Positions 37,426 through 45,665 of a stretch of 64,000 nt of DNA are shown here, in pieces. The notes below the pieces were generated by a model that ran no database searches, had not been told where the DNA came from, and worked only from the letters and a program-made list of their open reading frames with translations. Each line of letters begins with the position of its first letter. The stretch's first letter is position 1. Source of the DNA: Betaproteobacteria bacterium HGW-Betaproteobacteria-11 (GTDB lineage Bacteria; Pseudomonadota; Gammaproteobacteria; Burkholderiales; Rhodocyclaceae); the NCBI GenBank assembly GCA_002842395.1, contig PHCV01000001.1:124001-188000 (forward strand), in the 5' to 3' direction. The position numbers and the translations under genes were made by a program.

Positions 37426-38055
37426 TTAAGAAGACAGATGCTTCTTCATGGCTTCAAAGATGGCATCGAACACAGCAGGATCCCGCGACTCCGGCAAATG
37501 AATGTGTATGTCGTAATGCAACTGAAGCGGCTTTCCAGTCTGCGCGGCGGCGGCGTCCACATGCTGGGGCTTTTCAGGTGTCTTTGGCTTTTCCAAATCC
37601 GCGGCCTTTTCAATCTTCTCGACATGCGGCGCCTTCCAGTCAGCGAGTGCAGCGAGCGCTTTGAATGTCATGGCCATTAGCCCAACAACGTTGTCGGACT
37701 TTTGGCCCTGAGTAAGTGTTTTAAGCTTGTTCTTAACTTCTTCGACGGAGAGGTCTTGCGCCTTCTTGTTAACAGCGAACAGGTCCTCATACGCCTCGCG
37801 CACAGCCTCGGCAAGAATTTTGCCTGATTCGGTTTGGTCTAGAAACGCGTAGTAACGTTTTGTGGGTACCCCACTTTCATCAATAAAACCTAGCCCCTTA
37901 AGCAAACCTATGAACAAGCGATCATTGCTGCTTGTGAAGTCGAGTTGTGTAAGGAACTTATTGTTGAAGCGCTCGGGAGCCTTGGCTGCTCGAAGCGCAT
38001 TCAGAAAGGCGTCAAGATTCTTTGTCGTCATCAGGTACGCGCTTGTCAACGACAT
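37426..38055 (-). CDS. DUF5343 protein, integron cassette gene, partner of the HEPN gene
   Basis: 209 residues beginning MSLTSAYLMTTKNLDAFLNA, the DUF5343 opening: a winged-helix-like region with KAPERFNNKFLTQLDF, RLFIGLLKGLGFIDESGVPT and KRYYAFLDQTESGKILAEAVREAYEDLF. After a linker rich in Lys and Pro comes a short C-terminal beta segment (LQLHYDIHIHLPES). DUF5343 proteins look like DNA-binding or adaptor domains and are commonly found beside Swt1-type HEPN genes, as here, which suggests antitoxin or recognition. The gene starts 28 bases after the core site at 38083-38089, with AAGGGAGA before the ATG. Confidence 0.75.
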   Translation of the reverse strand: MSLTSAYLMTTKNLDAFLNALRAAKAPERFNNKFLTQLDFTSSNDRLFIGLLKGLGFIDESGVPTKRYYAFLDQTESGKILAEAVREAYEDLFAVNKKAQDLSVEEVKNKLKTLTQGQKSDNVVGLMAMTFKALAALADWKAPHVEKIEKAADLEKPKTPEKPQHVDAAAAQTGKPLQLHYDIHIHLPESRDPAVFDAIFEAMKKHLSS

Positions 38056-38082
38056 AGCTGTTTCTCCCTTAGGTAACTAGCG

Positions 38083-38145
38083 ATCCAACGTAAAAGTAAG
38101 GGGCTGCGCGCTTTTGCGCAGTCCCGCTTGACTGCCGGGTTGGGC
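38083..38145 (-). other. attC site (end of cassette 4)
   Basis: 63 bp. Minus strand: starts GCCCAAC and ends GTTGGAT; inner stem GGGACTGCGC / GCGCAGCCCC around an AAAAGC loop. It begins about 10 bases after the stop of the GFA gene. The GCCCAACCCGGCAGTC beginning is shared with the attC at 38591-38660, so both come from one lineage-specific family. Confidence 0.9.
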
Positions 38146-38155
38146 GTCATGCTCA

Positions 38156-38554
38156 TTACCGACCGGGTTGCCACTCTTGATAGAACTGAGTGTTCTCACC
38201 GTCCTGCAACCACGGTACGTCGTGCGAACACCATATGTGCATGACTGGCTTAGAGCCGGGATCTTCGTCGAGTGTTGCCACGCGCACAATGATGTGTGGC
38301 TGCGCTAGGCGCTCAGCCACGAGGTGGGAACCGCAAACAGAACAGAAATGCCTAAGCTTTCCCGGCGATGACTCAAAGGCCGTCAGCTTTTCCTTACCTC
38401 TGACCCAGCGGAAATGCTCTCGCATAACACCGGCATTCGATGCGAAGGCAGCGGAATGGGCCTTGCGACAAGTGCGGCAATGGCAGTGACTAATTGGCAT
38501 GTCCAGTTGATCGACCTCGTACTCAATGGCACCACACAAACAACTGCCCTTCAT
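38156..38554 (-). CDS. GFA-family (glutathione-dependent formaldehyde-activating-like) protein, cassette gene
   Basis: 132 residues from the ATG at 38554, preceded by TTGGAGGAAAT; an upstream ATG at 38608 lies in the previous attC and is rejected. Zinc and Cys pattern of the Mss4-like fold: SCLCGAIEYEV, CHCRTCRKAHSAAF, and CSVCGSHLV, with conserved spacing. GFA-type proteins were named for adding glutathione to formaldehyde, but many members bind zinc without proven activity. This is a common integron cassette cargo. Confidence 0.85.
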   Translation of the reverse strand: MKGSCLCGAIEYEVDQLDMPISHCHCRTCRKAHSAAFASNAGVMREHFRWVRGKEKLTAFESSPGKLRHFCSVCGSHLVAERLAQPHIIVRVATLDEDPGSKPVMHIWCSHDVPWLQDGENTQFYQEWQPGR

Positions 38555-38590
38555 ATTTCCTCCAATGCAAAATCCGCACAGACTGATGAC

Positions 38591-38660
38591 GCCCAACGTA
38601 GAAGCCACCGGCGCTGCGCGGCCTTATCGCGCAGCGTCCGTGTGGACTGCCGGGTTGGGC
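38591..38660 (-). other. attC site (end of cassette 3)
   Basis: 70 bp. Minus strand starts GCCCAACCCGGCAGTCC and ends CTACGTTGGGC, with inner stem GGACGCTGCGCG / CGCGCAGCGCC around ATAAGGC. The 25-nt dispersed element lies just five bases outside its R'' end, on the cassette side. Confidence 0.9.
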
Positions 38661-38665
38661 ATTTT

Positions 38666-38690
38666 CGCCGTCTCGCCAGCGCCGACTTTT
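38666..38690 (-). repeat. Dispersed 25-nt element, copy 7 (inside an integron cassette)
   Basis: Minus-strand reading AAAAGTCGGCGCTGGC, GAG, ACGGCG: a perfect consensus. It lies between the stop of the cassette 3 gene (38700) and its attC, that is, inside the mobile cassette unit. Confidence 0.85.
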
Positions 38691-38699
38691 AAAAGAAAA

Positions 38700-39005
38700 T
38701 TACCAACCTCTTTTTGACTCTGGTTTCCGATCATAAGGATTGCTTACATTGTCGCGGTCATTGTCGCGCCAGCCATAGCTGGAATTACTCTTGTTCGTGG
38801 CACCTGTTCCGGCGCTGTACTCGTCGCGCTGACTGCCGCCGTAGGTCTGTGAACCTTTGTTGTTGGAGCGATATTCGTCAGGGCTACTCTTGGTATGACC
38901 TTGAACATAAGTGCCGTCTTTTCGAGTGTAGCCGTTGACATATTTGTCGGCGAGAACTGCTCCAGAGAGCGTGACCAAGGCAAGGAATAGAACTGTGCGT
39001 TTCAT
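38700..39005 (-). CDS. Small secreted protein with KYVNGYTRKDGTYVQGHTKS motif, cassette gene
   Basis: 101 residues from the ATG at 39005 (an ATG four codons earlier is less likely; a GGAGG ribosome site lies close to the chosen one). Signal peptide residues 1-19 (cleavage after VLA), then a DKYVNGYTRKDGTYVQGHTK box, followed by a low-complexity Ser/Asn/Gly/Tyr tail. This box occurs in many small exported proteins of betaproteobacteria and in integron cassettes; the function is unknown. Confidence 0.75.
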   Translation of the reverse strand: MKRTVLFLALVTLSGAVLADKYVNGYTRKDGTYVQGHTKSSPDEYRSNNKGSQTYGGSQRDEYSAGTGATNKSNSSYGWRDNDRDNVSNPYDRKPESKRGW

Positions 39006-39077
39006 AATGACCTCCAAGTTCTCGTCGAAAAGCCGCTCGACGAATGCGGTGGCATCGAATGCCCAACGTGATTTCGC

Positions 39078-39380
39078 CTACATTCGCTTGTAGCAACTAG
39101 GGTCGGAGGCCTTCAACACGCCGTCATGCGTGAGCGGACAGGCCTTGATGTCGTAGGTGAAACCCTTGGCCTCCATGCAAAGGAGCATCCAGTTTCGGTA
39201 GGCCTTGTCACGATCCTTTTGAGACTCGTTCTCTTTGAGAAAGTGCCTACCGGCATCGCCATAGGAATCAACTGTGCATTGCGCGAGGTGTGCCTTGATG
39301 GGCATCTCTGCATGGGCAGTCGCGGCAAATAAGGATACCAATGTGAGAACTAGCAGCGAACAGCGCCTTGTCGGTTTCAT
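39078..39380 (-). CDS. Small secreted protein of unknown function, cassette gene
   Basis: 100 residues from the ATG at 39380, chosen because GGAG sits seven bases upstream. Signal peptide to about residue 24 (LFAATAHA), then a short helical domain with four Cys (AQCTVDSYG, LCMEAKGF, KACPLTHDG, PSCYKRM), probably two disulfides. I do not recognise the family. Its TAG is ten bases before a core site (GTTGGGC, 39061-39067), but no matching R'' site is found within 140 bases, so its attC is degenerate or missing. Confidence 0.65.
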   Translation of the reverse strand: MKPTRRCSLLVLTLVSLFAATAHAEMPIKAHLAQCTVDSYGDAGRHFLKENESQKDRDKAYRNWMLLCMEAKGFTYDIKACPLTHDGVLKASDPSCYKRM

Positions 39381-39421
39381 GTACCGCTCCATAAGTGTGA
39401 TTTCGTTTCTGCTGCCCAACG

Positions 39422-40084
39422 TTAATTATCCAGCTGAGCACTGATAAGCTCTTGGGTTATATCCGCAGTCGCTGAGACGTCAGCCAGATCGAATTCATCC
39501 CATTGTGCGTGAGTAGCTTTGGTTCTGACATGCGCGGCTACTCGAGCACGTTTTGCTTTAGCACCTGTCAGAACCTCAATTTTTGTGAGAGACCCGATCA
39601 ATGAATCAAGCTGAACCCCGGCCTCTTCAATGTCATTCTTACGGCAGATTCGTCTTACCGTGTCTTCGAACACAACTCCGCATATGACTCCAGCTTCCTG
39701 CTTCTTTTGTTCCTTGAGATAGGCCCGACCATGCTCAAGAAATTCGTCAAAGGTTTCTGCTCTGGCCCTATCGGCAATTGAGGTAAGCAGGCCAGCATCA
39801 ACGTCTTTGGCAAGATTTTTAAGCAGCGCCGCTAATTCGCCAACGTCACCCGGAGCACACCATCCTGACTTTCGGGCTGAAATTTCCTCCGCTCGCTTCC
39901 GAAATGCGTTTGAATCGTTTGGGCAGAGTATCTGGACGATATTTAACGCAGAGGCCATCCAGCCGCCACATTCTTGGAGTTGCGCGTCCGAGTGAGCTTG
40001 GCCGTGCTCATTTGCTTGGCGCAAATGGTTAGCTTCATCTACGAGCCCTTGCAACCGCTTCAGAACCGCATCTTCGATGGTCAT
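39422..40084 (-). CDS. Hypothetical protein with C-terminal R-x4-H motif, first integron cassette gene
   Basis: 220 residues from the ATG at 40084 (MTIEDAVLKRLQGLVDEANH); an upstream in-frame ATG at 40150 would cross the core site at 40102-40108 and is rejected. The N-terminal half is helical with GGWMASALNIVQILCPND. The C-terminal half reads KQEAGVICGVVFEDTVRRIC, DSLIGSLTKIEVLTGAK, then AHVRTKATHAQWDEFD, where RTKATH is an R-x4-H motif of the HEPN type. Without a structural match this remains a suggestion. Its stop directly abuts the core site at 39414-39420. Confidence 0.62.
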   Translation of the reverse strand: MTIEDAVLKRLQGLVDEANHLRQANEHGQAHSDAQLQECGGWMASALNIVQILCPNDSNAFRKRAEEISARKSGWCAPGDVGELAALLKNLAKDVDAGLLTSIADRARAETFDEFLEHGRAYLKEQKKQEAGVICGVVFEDTVRRICRKNDIEEAGVQLDSLIGSLTKIEVLTGAKAKRARVAAHVRTKATHAQWDEFDLADVSATADITQELISAQLDN

Positions 40085-40101
40085 GTCAGAGATTCCTAAA
40101 G

Positions 40102-40165
40102 GCCCAACGTAATGTATACGACATGACTTGTCCGATAAGCTGGCTAACAAGTCGTACAGCCATGG
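40102..40165 (-). other. Candidate attI site next to the broken intI
   Basis: The core GTTGGGC (minus strand, 40102-40108) borders the first cassette. Between it and intI lies an imperfect hairpin with arms ACGAC..CTTGT and ACAAGTCGT. Position between intI and cassette 1 is that of attI. No second integrase-binding site could be proven by eye. Confidence 0.5.
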
Positions 40166-40249
40166 TTGATGGAAATTATCTTTTTGTTAATAAATGATAA
40201 ATAAAAATCAACAGGACAAGCCATCAAGAAACTACGACAGTTCTGCAGT

Positions 40250-40512
40250 CCAGAAAATTACTCGATCAGGTGCGCAACAAGATTCGTTTCAAGCACTATG
40301 GCTTGAGCACCGAGAATACCTATATTTCATGGATCAGGCAATTCATCCTGCATCACGGCAAGCGTCATCCGGGTGAAATTTGGGTGCCGGGGTGGAACGG
40401 GTTTTGACTTATCCGGCCACTGAGCGGGATGTTTCCGGCGCGGCTCGGAGCCAAGCGCTATCGGCGATTTTGTATCGCGATGTGCCGGCAGTCGAACTGC
40501 CGCCTCCTGGCC
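40250..40512 (+). pseudogene. intI: Integron integrase remnant (N-terminal domain only, frameshifted)
   Basis: Frame 1 gives LLDQVRNKIRFKHYGLST then ENTYISWIRQFILHHGKRHP, the SAM-like DNA-binding domain of IntI. At 40378 the expected GAA-ATG-GGT is GAA-ATTTG-GGT, a two-base gain, after which similarity continues in another frame: GAGVERVLTYPATERDVSG, SQALSAILYRDVPAVELP, matching the usual IntI stretch up to the end of the N-terminal domain, with a few small deletions. The catalytic domain with the Arg...His-x-x-Arg...Tyr set is gone; the rpoH terminus follows 13 bases later. No in-frame ATG start remains. IntI is normally about 320 residues, so this is a dead copy. Confidence 0.88.
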
Positions 40513-40524
40513 GGCGCGGGCGTC

Positions 40525-41427
40525 TCACGCCTGCGCGGCCAGCAGCCCCTTCATTTTCTGCATGGCCTTGGCCTCGATCTGGCGGATGCGTTCGGCGGAA
40601 ACGCCGTATTCTTCGGCCAGTTCGTGCAAGGTGGCGGCCTTTTCTTCCTCGGCCACCAGCCAGCGCCGCTGGACGATGGTACGGCTACGCTCGTCCAGCG
40701 CGGTCAGCGCCGCATGCAGACTCTCGCCTTCCATGCGGTCGCGCTCCCTGCGTTGCAGGATCGCGACCGGCTCGGTGTCGTTGTCCGCCGCGAGGTAGGC
40801 AATCGGCGCATAACGTTCTTCCTCGTCCTCCGTCAGCGGTTCCAGCGAAATGTCGGCGCCGGTGAGACGGGTCTCCATCTCGACCACTTCTTCGGGCTTG
40901 ACCTTGAGCTGCCGGGCGACCGCCTGGACGGCGTCCACATCGAGGGTATTGAAACCCTGGCGCGCGCCTTCCTGTTGCGCCAGCGCCGCCTTGAGGCTGC
41001 GCAGGTTGAAGAACAGCTTGCGTTGCGCCTTGGTCGTGGCGATTTTCACCAGCCGCCAGTTTTTGAGGATGTACTCATGGATTTCGGCCTTGATCCAGTG
41101 CATGGCAAACGACACCAGACGCACGCCGCGACTCGGGTCGAAGCGCTTTACCGCCTTCATCAGGCCGATATTGCCTTCCTGAATCAGATCGGCATGCGGC
41201 AGGCCATAGCCCCGATAGCCACGGGCAATGGCAATTACCAGACGCAAGTGAGAAGTCACCAACTGGCGCGCGGCTTCCACGTCGCCGCTCTCGCGCAGGC
41301 GCACGGCAAGCGCGTGCTCTTCAGTCTCGCTGAGCATGGGCATGCGGTTCGCCGCCGAAATATAAGCTTCCAGGCTCCCGCTCGTGGCGATGGCGGGAAA
41401 CTGGCTGATCGATAAAGCGTGCGTCAT
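40525..41427 (-). CDS. rpoH: RNA polymerase sigma-32 factor
   Basis: Heat-shock sigma factor of 300 residues. The start at 41427 (MTHALSISQFPAI) is preferred; the longer in-frame ATG at 41457 lies beyond AGGAGG. Region 2: SHLRLVIAIARGYRGYGLPHADLIQEGNIGLMKAVKRFD and SFAMHWIKAEIHEYIL. The RpoH-specific box is QRKLFFNLRSLK near residue 133. Region 4 is LHELAEEYGVSAERIRQIEAKAMQKMK. The gene lies downstream of ftsX on the same strand (ftsY-ftsE-ftsX-rpoH order). Confidence 0.96.
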   Translation of the reverse strand: MTHALSISQFPAIATSGSLEAYISAANRMPMLSETEEHALAVRLRESGDVEAARQLVTSHLRLVIAIARGYRGYGLPHADLIQEGNIGLMKAVKRFDPSRGVRLVSFAMHWIKAEIHEYILKNWRLVKIATTKAQRKLFFNLRSLKAALAQQEGARQGFNTLDVDAVQAVARQLKVKPEEVVEMETRLTGADISLEPLTEDEEERYAPIAYLAADNDTEPVAILQRRERDRMEGESLHAALTALDERSRTIVQRRWLVAEEEKAATLHELAEEYGVSAERIRQIEAKAMQKMKGLLAAQA

Positions 41428-41615
41428 GTTCAACCTCCTAGCGCAAAATATTAGCACTCAAATGGGCGGAGTGCCAGACGGGTACCGTTCAGGCGAAAAC
41501 GGGGGGCCAACCGACCGGCACCTGAATATAAACGAAACCTGATTTGCTCCATGGGACTGCGGATTGCGAAAGAAGTTTCATGTCTTGGCCGTTCTTGGCC
41601 CTGTCCGCTGGAAAA

Positions 41616-42509
41616 TCAGCGCAAAAACTGGCGGAGCGAAAGTGCGGCGCCGCTCCAGCCCAGCACGGCGGCGCAACCGAGCAGGGCAAGCGTATCCGCT
41701 ACGGACAAGGGCTGCAGAACCAGGGCGATTCCGTAAAGCTGCATCAGTTCGGCCAGCGGCGCGCGCAGCCAGAGCGTGGCCGCCAGGACGAGCAACACGG
41801 CGCTGCCGCCGCCACCGAGCCCGAGCAGGGCGCCGAAGTAAAGGAAGGGCCGGCGAATGAACCGGTCGGTGGCGCCGAGCAACTGGCTGACTTCGATTTC
41901 GGCGCGGCTGACCAGGATTTGCAGGCGAATGACGTTGAAGGTAATGGCGATCAGTCCGAGCCCGAGCAGCGTGGCAAGCAGAATGAGGCCGGTTCTGCCC
42001 AGGCGGAACAGCGCGTCGAGCCGTTGCAGCCAGGCCGAATCGAGCTGGACATGCTCGACGTGCGGCCATTGGCGGAATTCGCCGGCCAGTTGTTCCAGCG
42101 CCGCCGGGGCCGTGTCGCCCGGGGTGACGACGAAGGCGTCCGGAAAGGGATTGTCGGGCAGCGCCTCGATCACGCCGCGCAGGCCCTCGGTGGATTTCAG
42201 GCGGGCCCGGGTTGCTTCGCGCGGTAAAAATTCGACCTGGCGGACCCCGCCAACATGCTTCAGCCGCTCGGCGATTTCCCTGGTCGCCCTGGCATCGGCG
42301 TCGCCGGCCATGAAGACGGAGATTTGCGGCATGACCGTGCTGCTTGCGGACAGGCGCTGGAGATTGGTCAGCAGCATCTGGCCGGTGGCCGGCAGGGACA
42401 ACAGGACGCCGATGGCGAGGAAGGAAAGCAGGGTGTTGAAGGGCGCCGCCGCGAGGCGGCGAAAAGCCAGCCGGGCCGCAGTGGACTGCTGAAAGAGCCA
42501 GCCCTTCAT
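41616..42509 (-). CDS. ftsX: Cell division protein FtsX
   Basis: Membrane partner of FtsE in septal cell-wall hydrolase control. 297 residues: first helix at about 25-45 (FNTLLSFLAIGVLLSLPATG), a periplasmic domain of about 125 residues (SVFMAGDADARATREIAERL, VVTPGDTAPAALEQLAGEF), and three further helices (ILLATLLGLGLIAITFNVIRL, ALLGLGGGGSAVLLVLAATL, LSVADTLALLGCAAVLGWSG). The ATG at 42509 overlaps the ftsE stop by four bases. Confidence 0.94.
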   Translation of the reverse strand: MKGWLFQQSTAARLAFRRLAAAPFNTLLSFLAIGVLLSLPATGQMLLTNLQRLSASSTVMPQISVFMAGDADARATREIAERLKHVGGVRQVEFLPREATRARLKSTEGLRGVIEALPDNPFPDAFVVTPGDTAPAALEQLAGEFRQWPHVEHVQLDSAWLQRLDALFRLGRTGLILLATLLGLGLIAITFNVIRLQILVSRAEIEVSQLLGATDRFIRRPFLYFGALLGLGGGGSAVLLVLAATLWLRAPLAELMQLYGIALVLQPLSVADTLALLGCAAVLGWSGAALSLRQFLR

Positions 42510-43149
42510 GATGACAGGCGTCCGTGCACCAGCTCGATCCGGCGTGCGCCAGGGAACAGCGAGGCATCGTAAGTGGCCACCAACACCGTGACTCCGGCGC
42601 GGTGGAATTCCTCGAAGATGCGCGCCACATCCGTCGCGGTCTCGTGGTCGAGATGCGCGGTCGGTTCGTCGGCCAGCAGCAGCGCAGGGCGGCTGACCAC
42701 GGCGCGGGCGATCGCCAGCCGTTGTTGTTCGCCGCCGGAGAGGGCGATCGGCAAGGCTTTCTCGCGCCGGGCGAGGCCGACCTTGTCGAGGGCGGCGCGC
42801 ACGCGCAAGGCGGCCTCTTTCGGCGGAAAGCCGGTGATGGCCAGCGGCAGCATGACGTTATCGAACACCGAGCGGTCGAACAGCAGCTTCTGATCCTGCA
42901 AGACCAAACCCATCTTCCGGCGCACGAAGGGCAGCGCCGAGCGCGGCAGGGCGCCGATGTTCTGTCCGCCAAGCAGCACGCTGCCGCGCGTGGGGCGCTC
43001 GATCGCGGCGATGAGTTTGAGCAGGGTCGATTTGCCGGCGCCCGAGTGTCCGCTGATGACGACCCGTTCGCCGGCGGCGATGTCGAAACCGACCTCGGTC
43101 AGGGCATCGATGTCGGGCGGATAACGTTTGCCAACCTGGTCGAAGCGGA

Positions 43150-43153
<4 letters not shown>
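42506..43153 (-). CDS. ftsE: Cell division ATP-binding protein FtsE
   Basis: ABC ATPase, 215 residues: Walker A GHSGAGKST near residue 36, Q-loop VLQDQKLL, signature LSGGEQQRLAIARA, and Walker B LLLADEPTAHLD; the LVATYDASLF tail carries a Tyr-Asp where the switch His is usual (FtsE typically has VATHD), a small departure. The start is a GTG at 43153 overlapping the ftsY TGA as GTGA. It drives the FtsEX complex that activates murein hydrolases at the septum. Confidence 0.93.
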
Positions 43154-44124
<971 letters not shown>

Positions 44125-44238
44125 CGCGGGTCAGTGTCGGAGGAAGGTCGTCGCGCGTTAAGATAGCGCGGCAGCAAATTCTAACAGAGCGGTTTTCCCC
44201 ATCCTCGAGTTCACCGCGTTCCACACCCAAGGCTCACC

Positions 44239-45651
44239 ATGACATCACGCTTCCTGGCTTGTCTCCTGCTCCTCGTCGCCGTCCTGCCGGCGCCAGCGCT
44301 GTGCGCCCCAACAGCGGGAAGTTTTGCGGACTCTGCCGCCCCTGTTCCCGAAACGACTTTCGAAACCACACTGGGCAACGGGTTGAAGCTCATCGTCAAG
44401 GAAGACCACCGCGCGCCGACCGTGGTGCACATGGTCTGGTATCGCGCCGGCAGCATCGACGAGAAGGACGGCAGCTCGGGCGTCGCGCACGACCTCGAAC
44501 ACCTGATGTTCAAGGGCACCCGGAACTTGCCCGCCGGCGAGTTCAACAAACAGGTGGCCGCGGCCGGTGGCCGCGACAATGCCTTCACCAGCCACGACTA
44601 CACCGCCTATTTTCAGATCGTGCCCAAGGCGGCGCTGGCGCGGATGATGCAGCTCGAAGCCGATCGGATGCAGAACCTGGCCTTTACGCCGAAAGAATTC
44701 GCCTCCGAGATGAAGGTGGTGATGGAAGAGCGGCGCTGGCGCACCGAGGACAATCCGCAATCGCTGGTGCATGAGAATCTGCGCGCGGTCGCCTTCACCG
44801 CTCATCCCTACCGGCGGCCGGTGATTGGCTGGATGGACGATCTCGAACACCTGACCTGGCAGGACGCGCGGGACTGGTACACGGCCTGGTATGCGCCGAA
44901 CAATGCCTATGTCGTGGTGGTCGGCGATGTCGATCATCGCCAGGTGTTTCGTCTGGCCGAAAAATATTACGGCCGTTTCAAGCCGCGAGCCTTGCCCGAG
45001 CGCAAACCGCAAAACGAACCGGAGCAGATCGGCATTCGCCGGCTGACGGTGAAGGCGCCGGCCAAGCTGCCCTATCTGGCCATGCTCTGGAAGGTTCCCA
45101 AACTCAAGGATCCGCGCCAGGAGCGCGAACCCTTCGCCCTCGAAGTGCTGGCCGCCGTGCTCGACGGCCACGACGCGGCGCGACTGGCCAGGCACCTGGT
45201 GCGCGGTTCGCGCATCGCCCAGTCGGCCGGCGCCGGCTATGACGGCACGCTGCGCGGCGAAGCCAGCTTCCTGCTCGATGGCCAGCCGGCCGAGGGGCAT
45301 ACCGTGGTCGAACTCGAAGCCGCGCTGCGCGAGGAAATCGCCCGCATCCAGAACGAAGGCGTCAGCGCCGAGGAGTTGCAGCGGATCAAGATTCAGCTCG
45401 TCGCGGCGCAGACCTACAAACGCGACTCGCTGATGGCCCAGGCGATGGAAATCGGCAGCACCGAGGGCGCCGGCCTTTCCTGGCGCGACATCGACCTGCT
45501 GGTGGAAAAGATCAAGGACGTGCGCGCCGAAGAAGTGCAGGCGGTGGCGAAAAAATATTTCGTCGATGATCATCTGACGGTGGCCGTGCTCGATCCGCAG
45601 CCGATCGACGAGACCCGGCCCAAGCCTCCGCCGGCCGGATTGCGGCATTGA
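44239..45651 (+). CDS. M16-family zinc metallopeptidase (catalytic member)
   Basis: 470 residues, exported by a signal peptide (about residues 1-22). The zinc motif HDLEH at 84-88 is the inverted M16 HxxEH; the third ligand Glu is probably in the EFASEMKVVMEERR segment. The C-terminal half carries the second M16 fold (peptide-binding): IARIQNEGVSAEELQRIK, and KKYFVDDHLTVAVLDPQP at the end. Periplasmic M16 pairs of this type are widespread and their substrates unknown. Immediately followed by a second M16 member; the two probably form a heterodimer. Confidence 0.9.
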   Translation: MTSRFLACLLLLVAVLPAPALCAPTAGSFADSAAPVPETTFETTLGNGLKLIVKEDHRAPTVVHMVWYRAGSIDEKDGSSGVAHDLEHLMFKGTRNLPAGEFNKQVAAAGGRDNAFTSHDYTAYFQIVPKAALARMMQLEADRMQNLAFTPKEFASEMKVVMEERRWRTEDNPQSLVHENLRAVAFTAHPYRRPVIGWMDDLEHLTWQDARDWYTAWYAPNNAYVVVVGDVDHRQVFRLAEKYYGRFKPRALPERKPQNEPEQIGIRRLTVKAPAKLPYLAMLWKVPKLKDPRQEREPFALEVLAAVLDGHDAARLARHLVRGSRIAQSAGAGYDGTLRGEASFLLDGQPAEGHTVVELEAALREEIARIQNEGVSAEELQRIKIQLVAAQTYKRDSLMAQAMEIGSTEGAGLSWRDIDLLVEKIKDVRAEEVQAVAKKYFVDDHLTVAVLDPQPIDETRPKPPPAGLRH

Positions 45652-45665
45652 TTTCGGGAGCAACG

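Larger units (their letters stand above)
36777..40512. mobile_element. Sedentary chromosomal integron with degenerate integrase and five cassettes
   Basis: At the right end lies a broken intI on the plus strand; six genes, all on the minus strand, read away from it. Core sites of the form GTTGGGC or GTTGGAT on the minus strand mark cassette borders at 40102-40108, 39414-39420, 39061-39067, 38591-38597, 38083-38089 and 36777-36783. Three of these end clear attC sites of 63-70 bp. The cassette genes are more AT-rich than the flanking rpoH and oxidase genes. This is the classical integron layout, with the attI side next to intI. The integrase is dead, so the cassettes could move only with help in trans. 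Confidence 0.88.

Noticed and set aside
36777-40512. CRISPR array as explanation for repeated GCCCAAC / GTTGGGC
   Set aside because: Repeats are 7-bp core sites at gene borders with 350-1300 base spacing and attC stems, not 25-40 bp direct repeats with short spacers; no cas genes.
41457-41615. Possible small gene between ftsX and rpoH
   Set aside because: No frame with a ribosome site or family match; the gap is taken as the rpoH leader and promoter.
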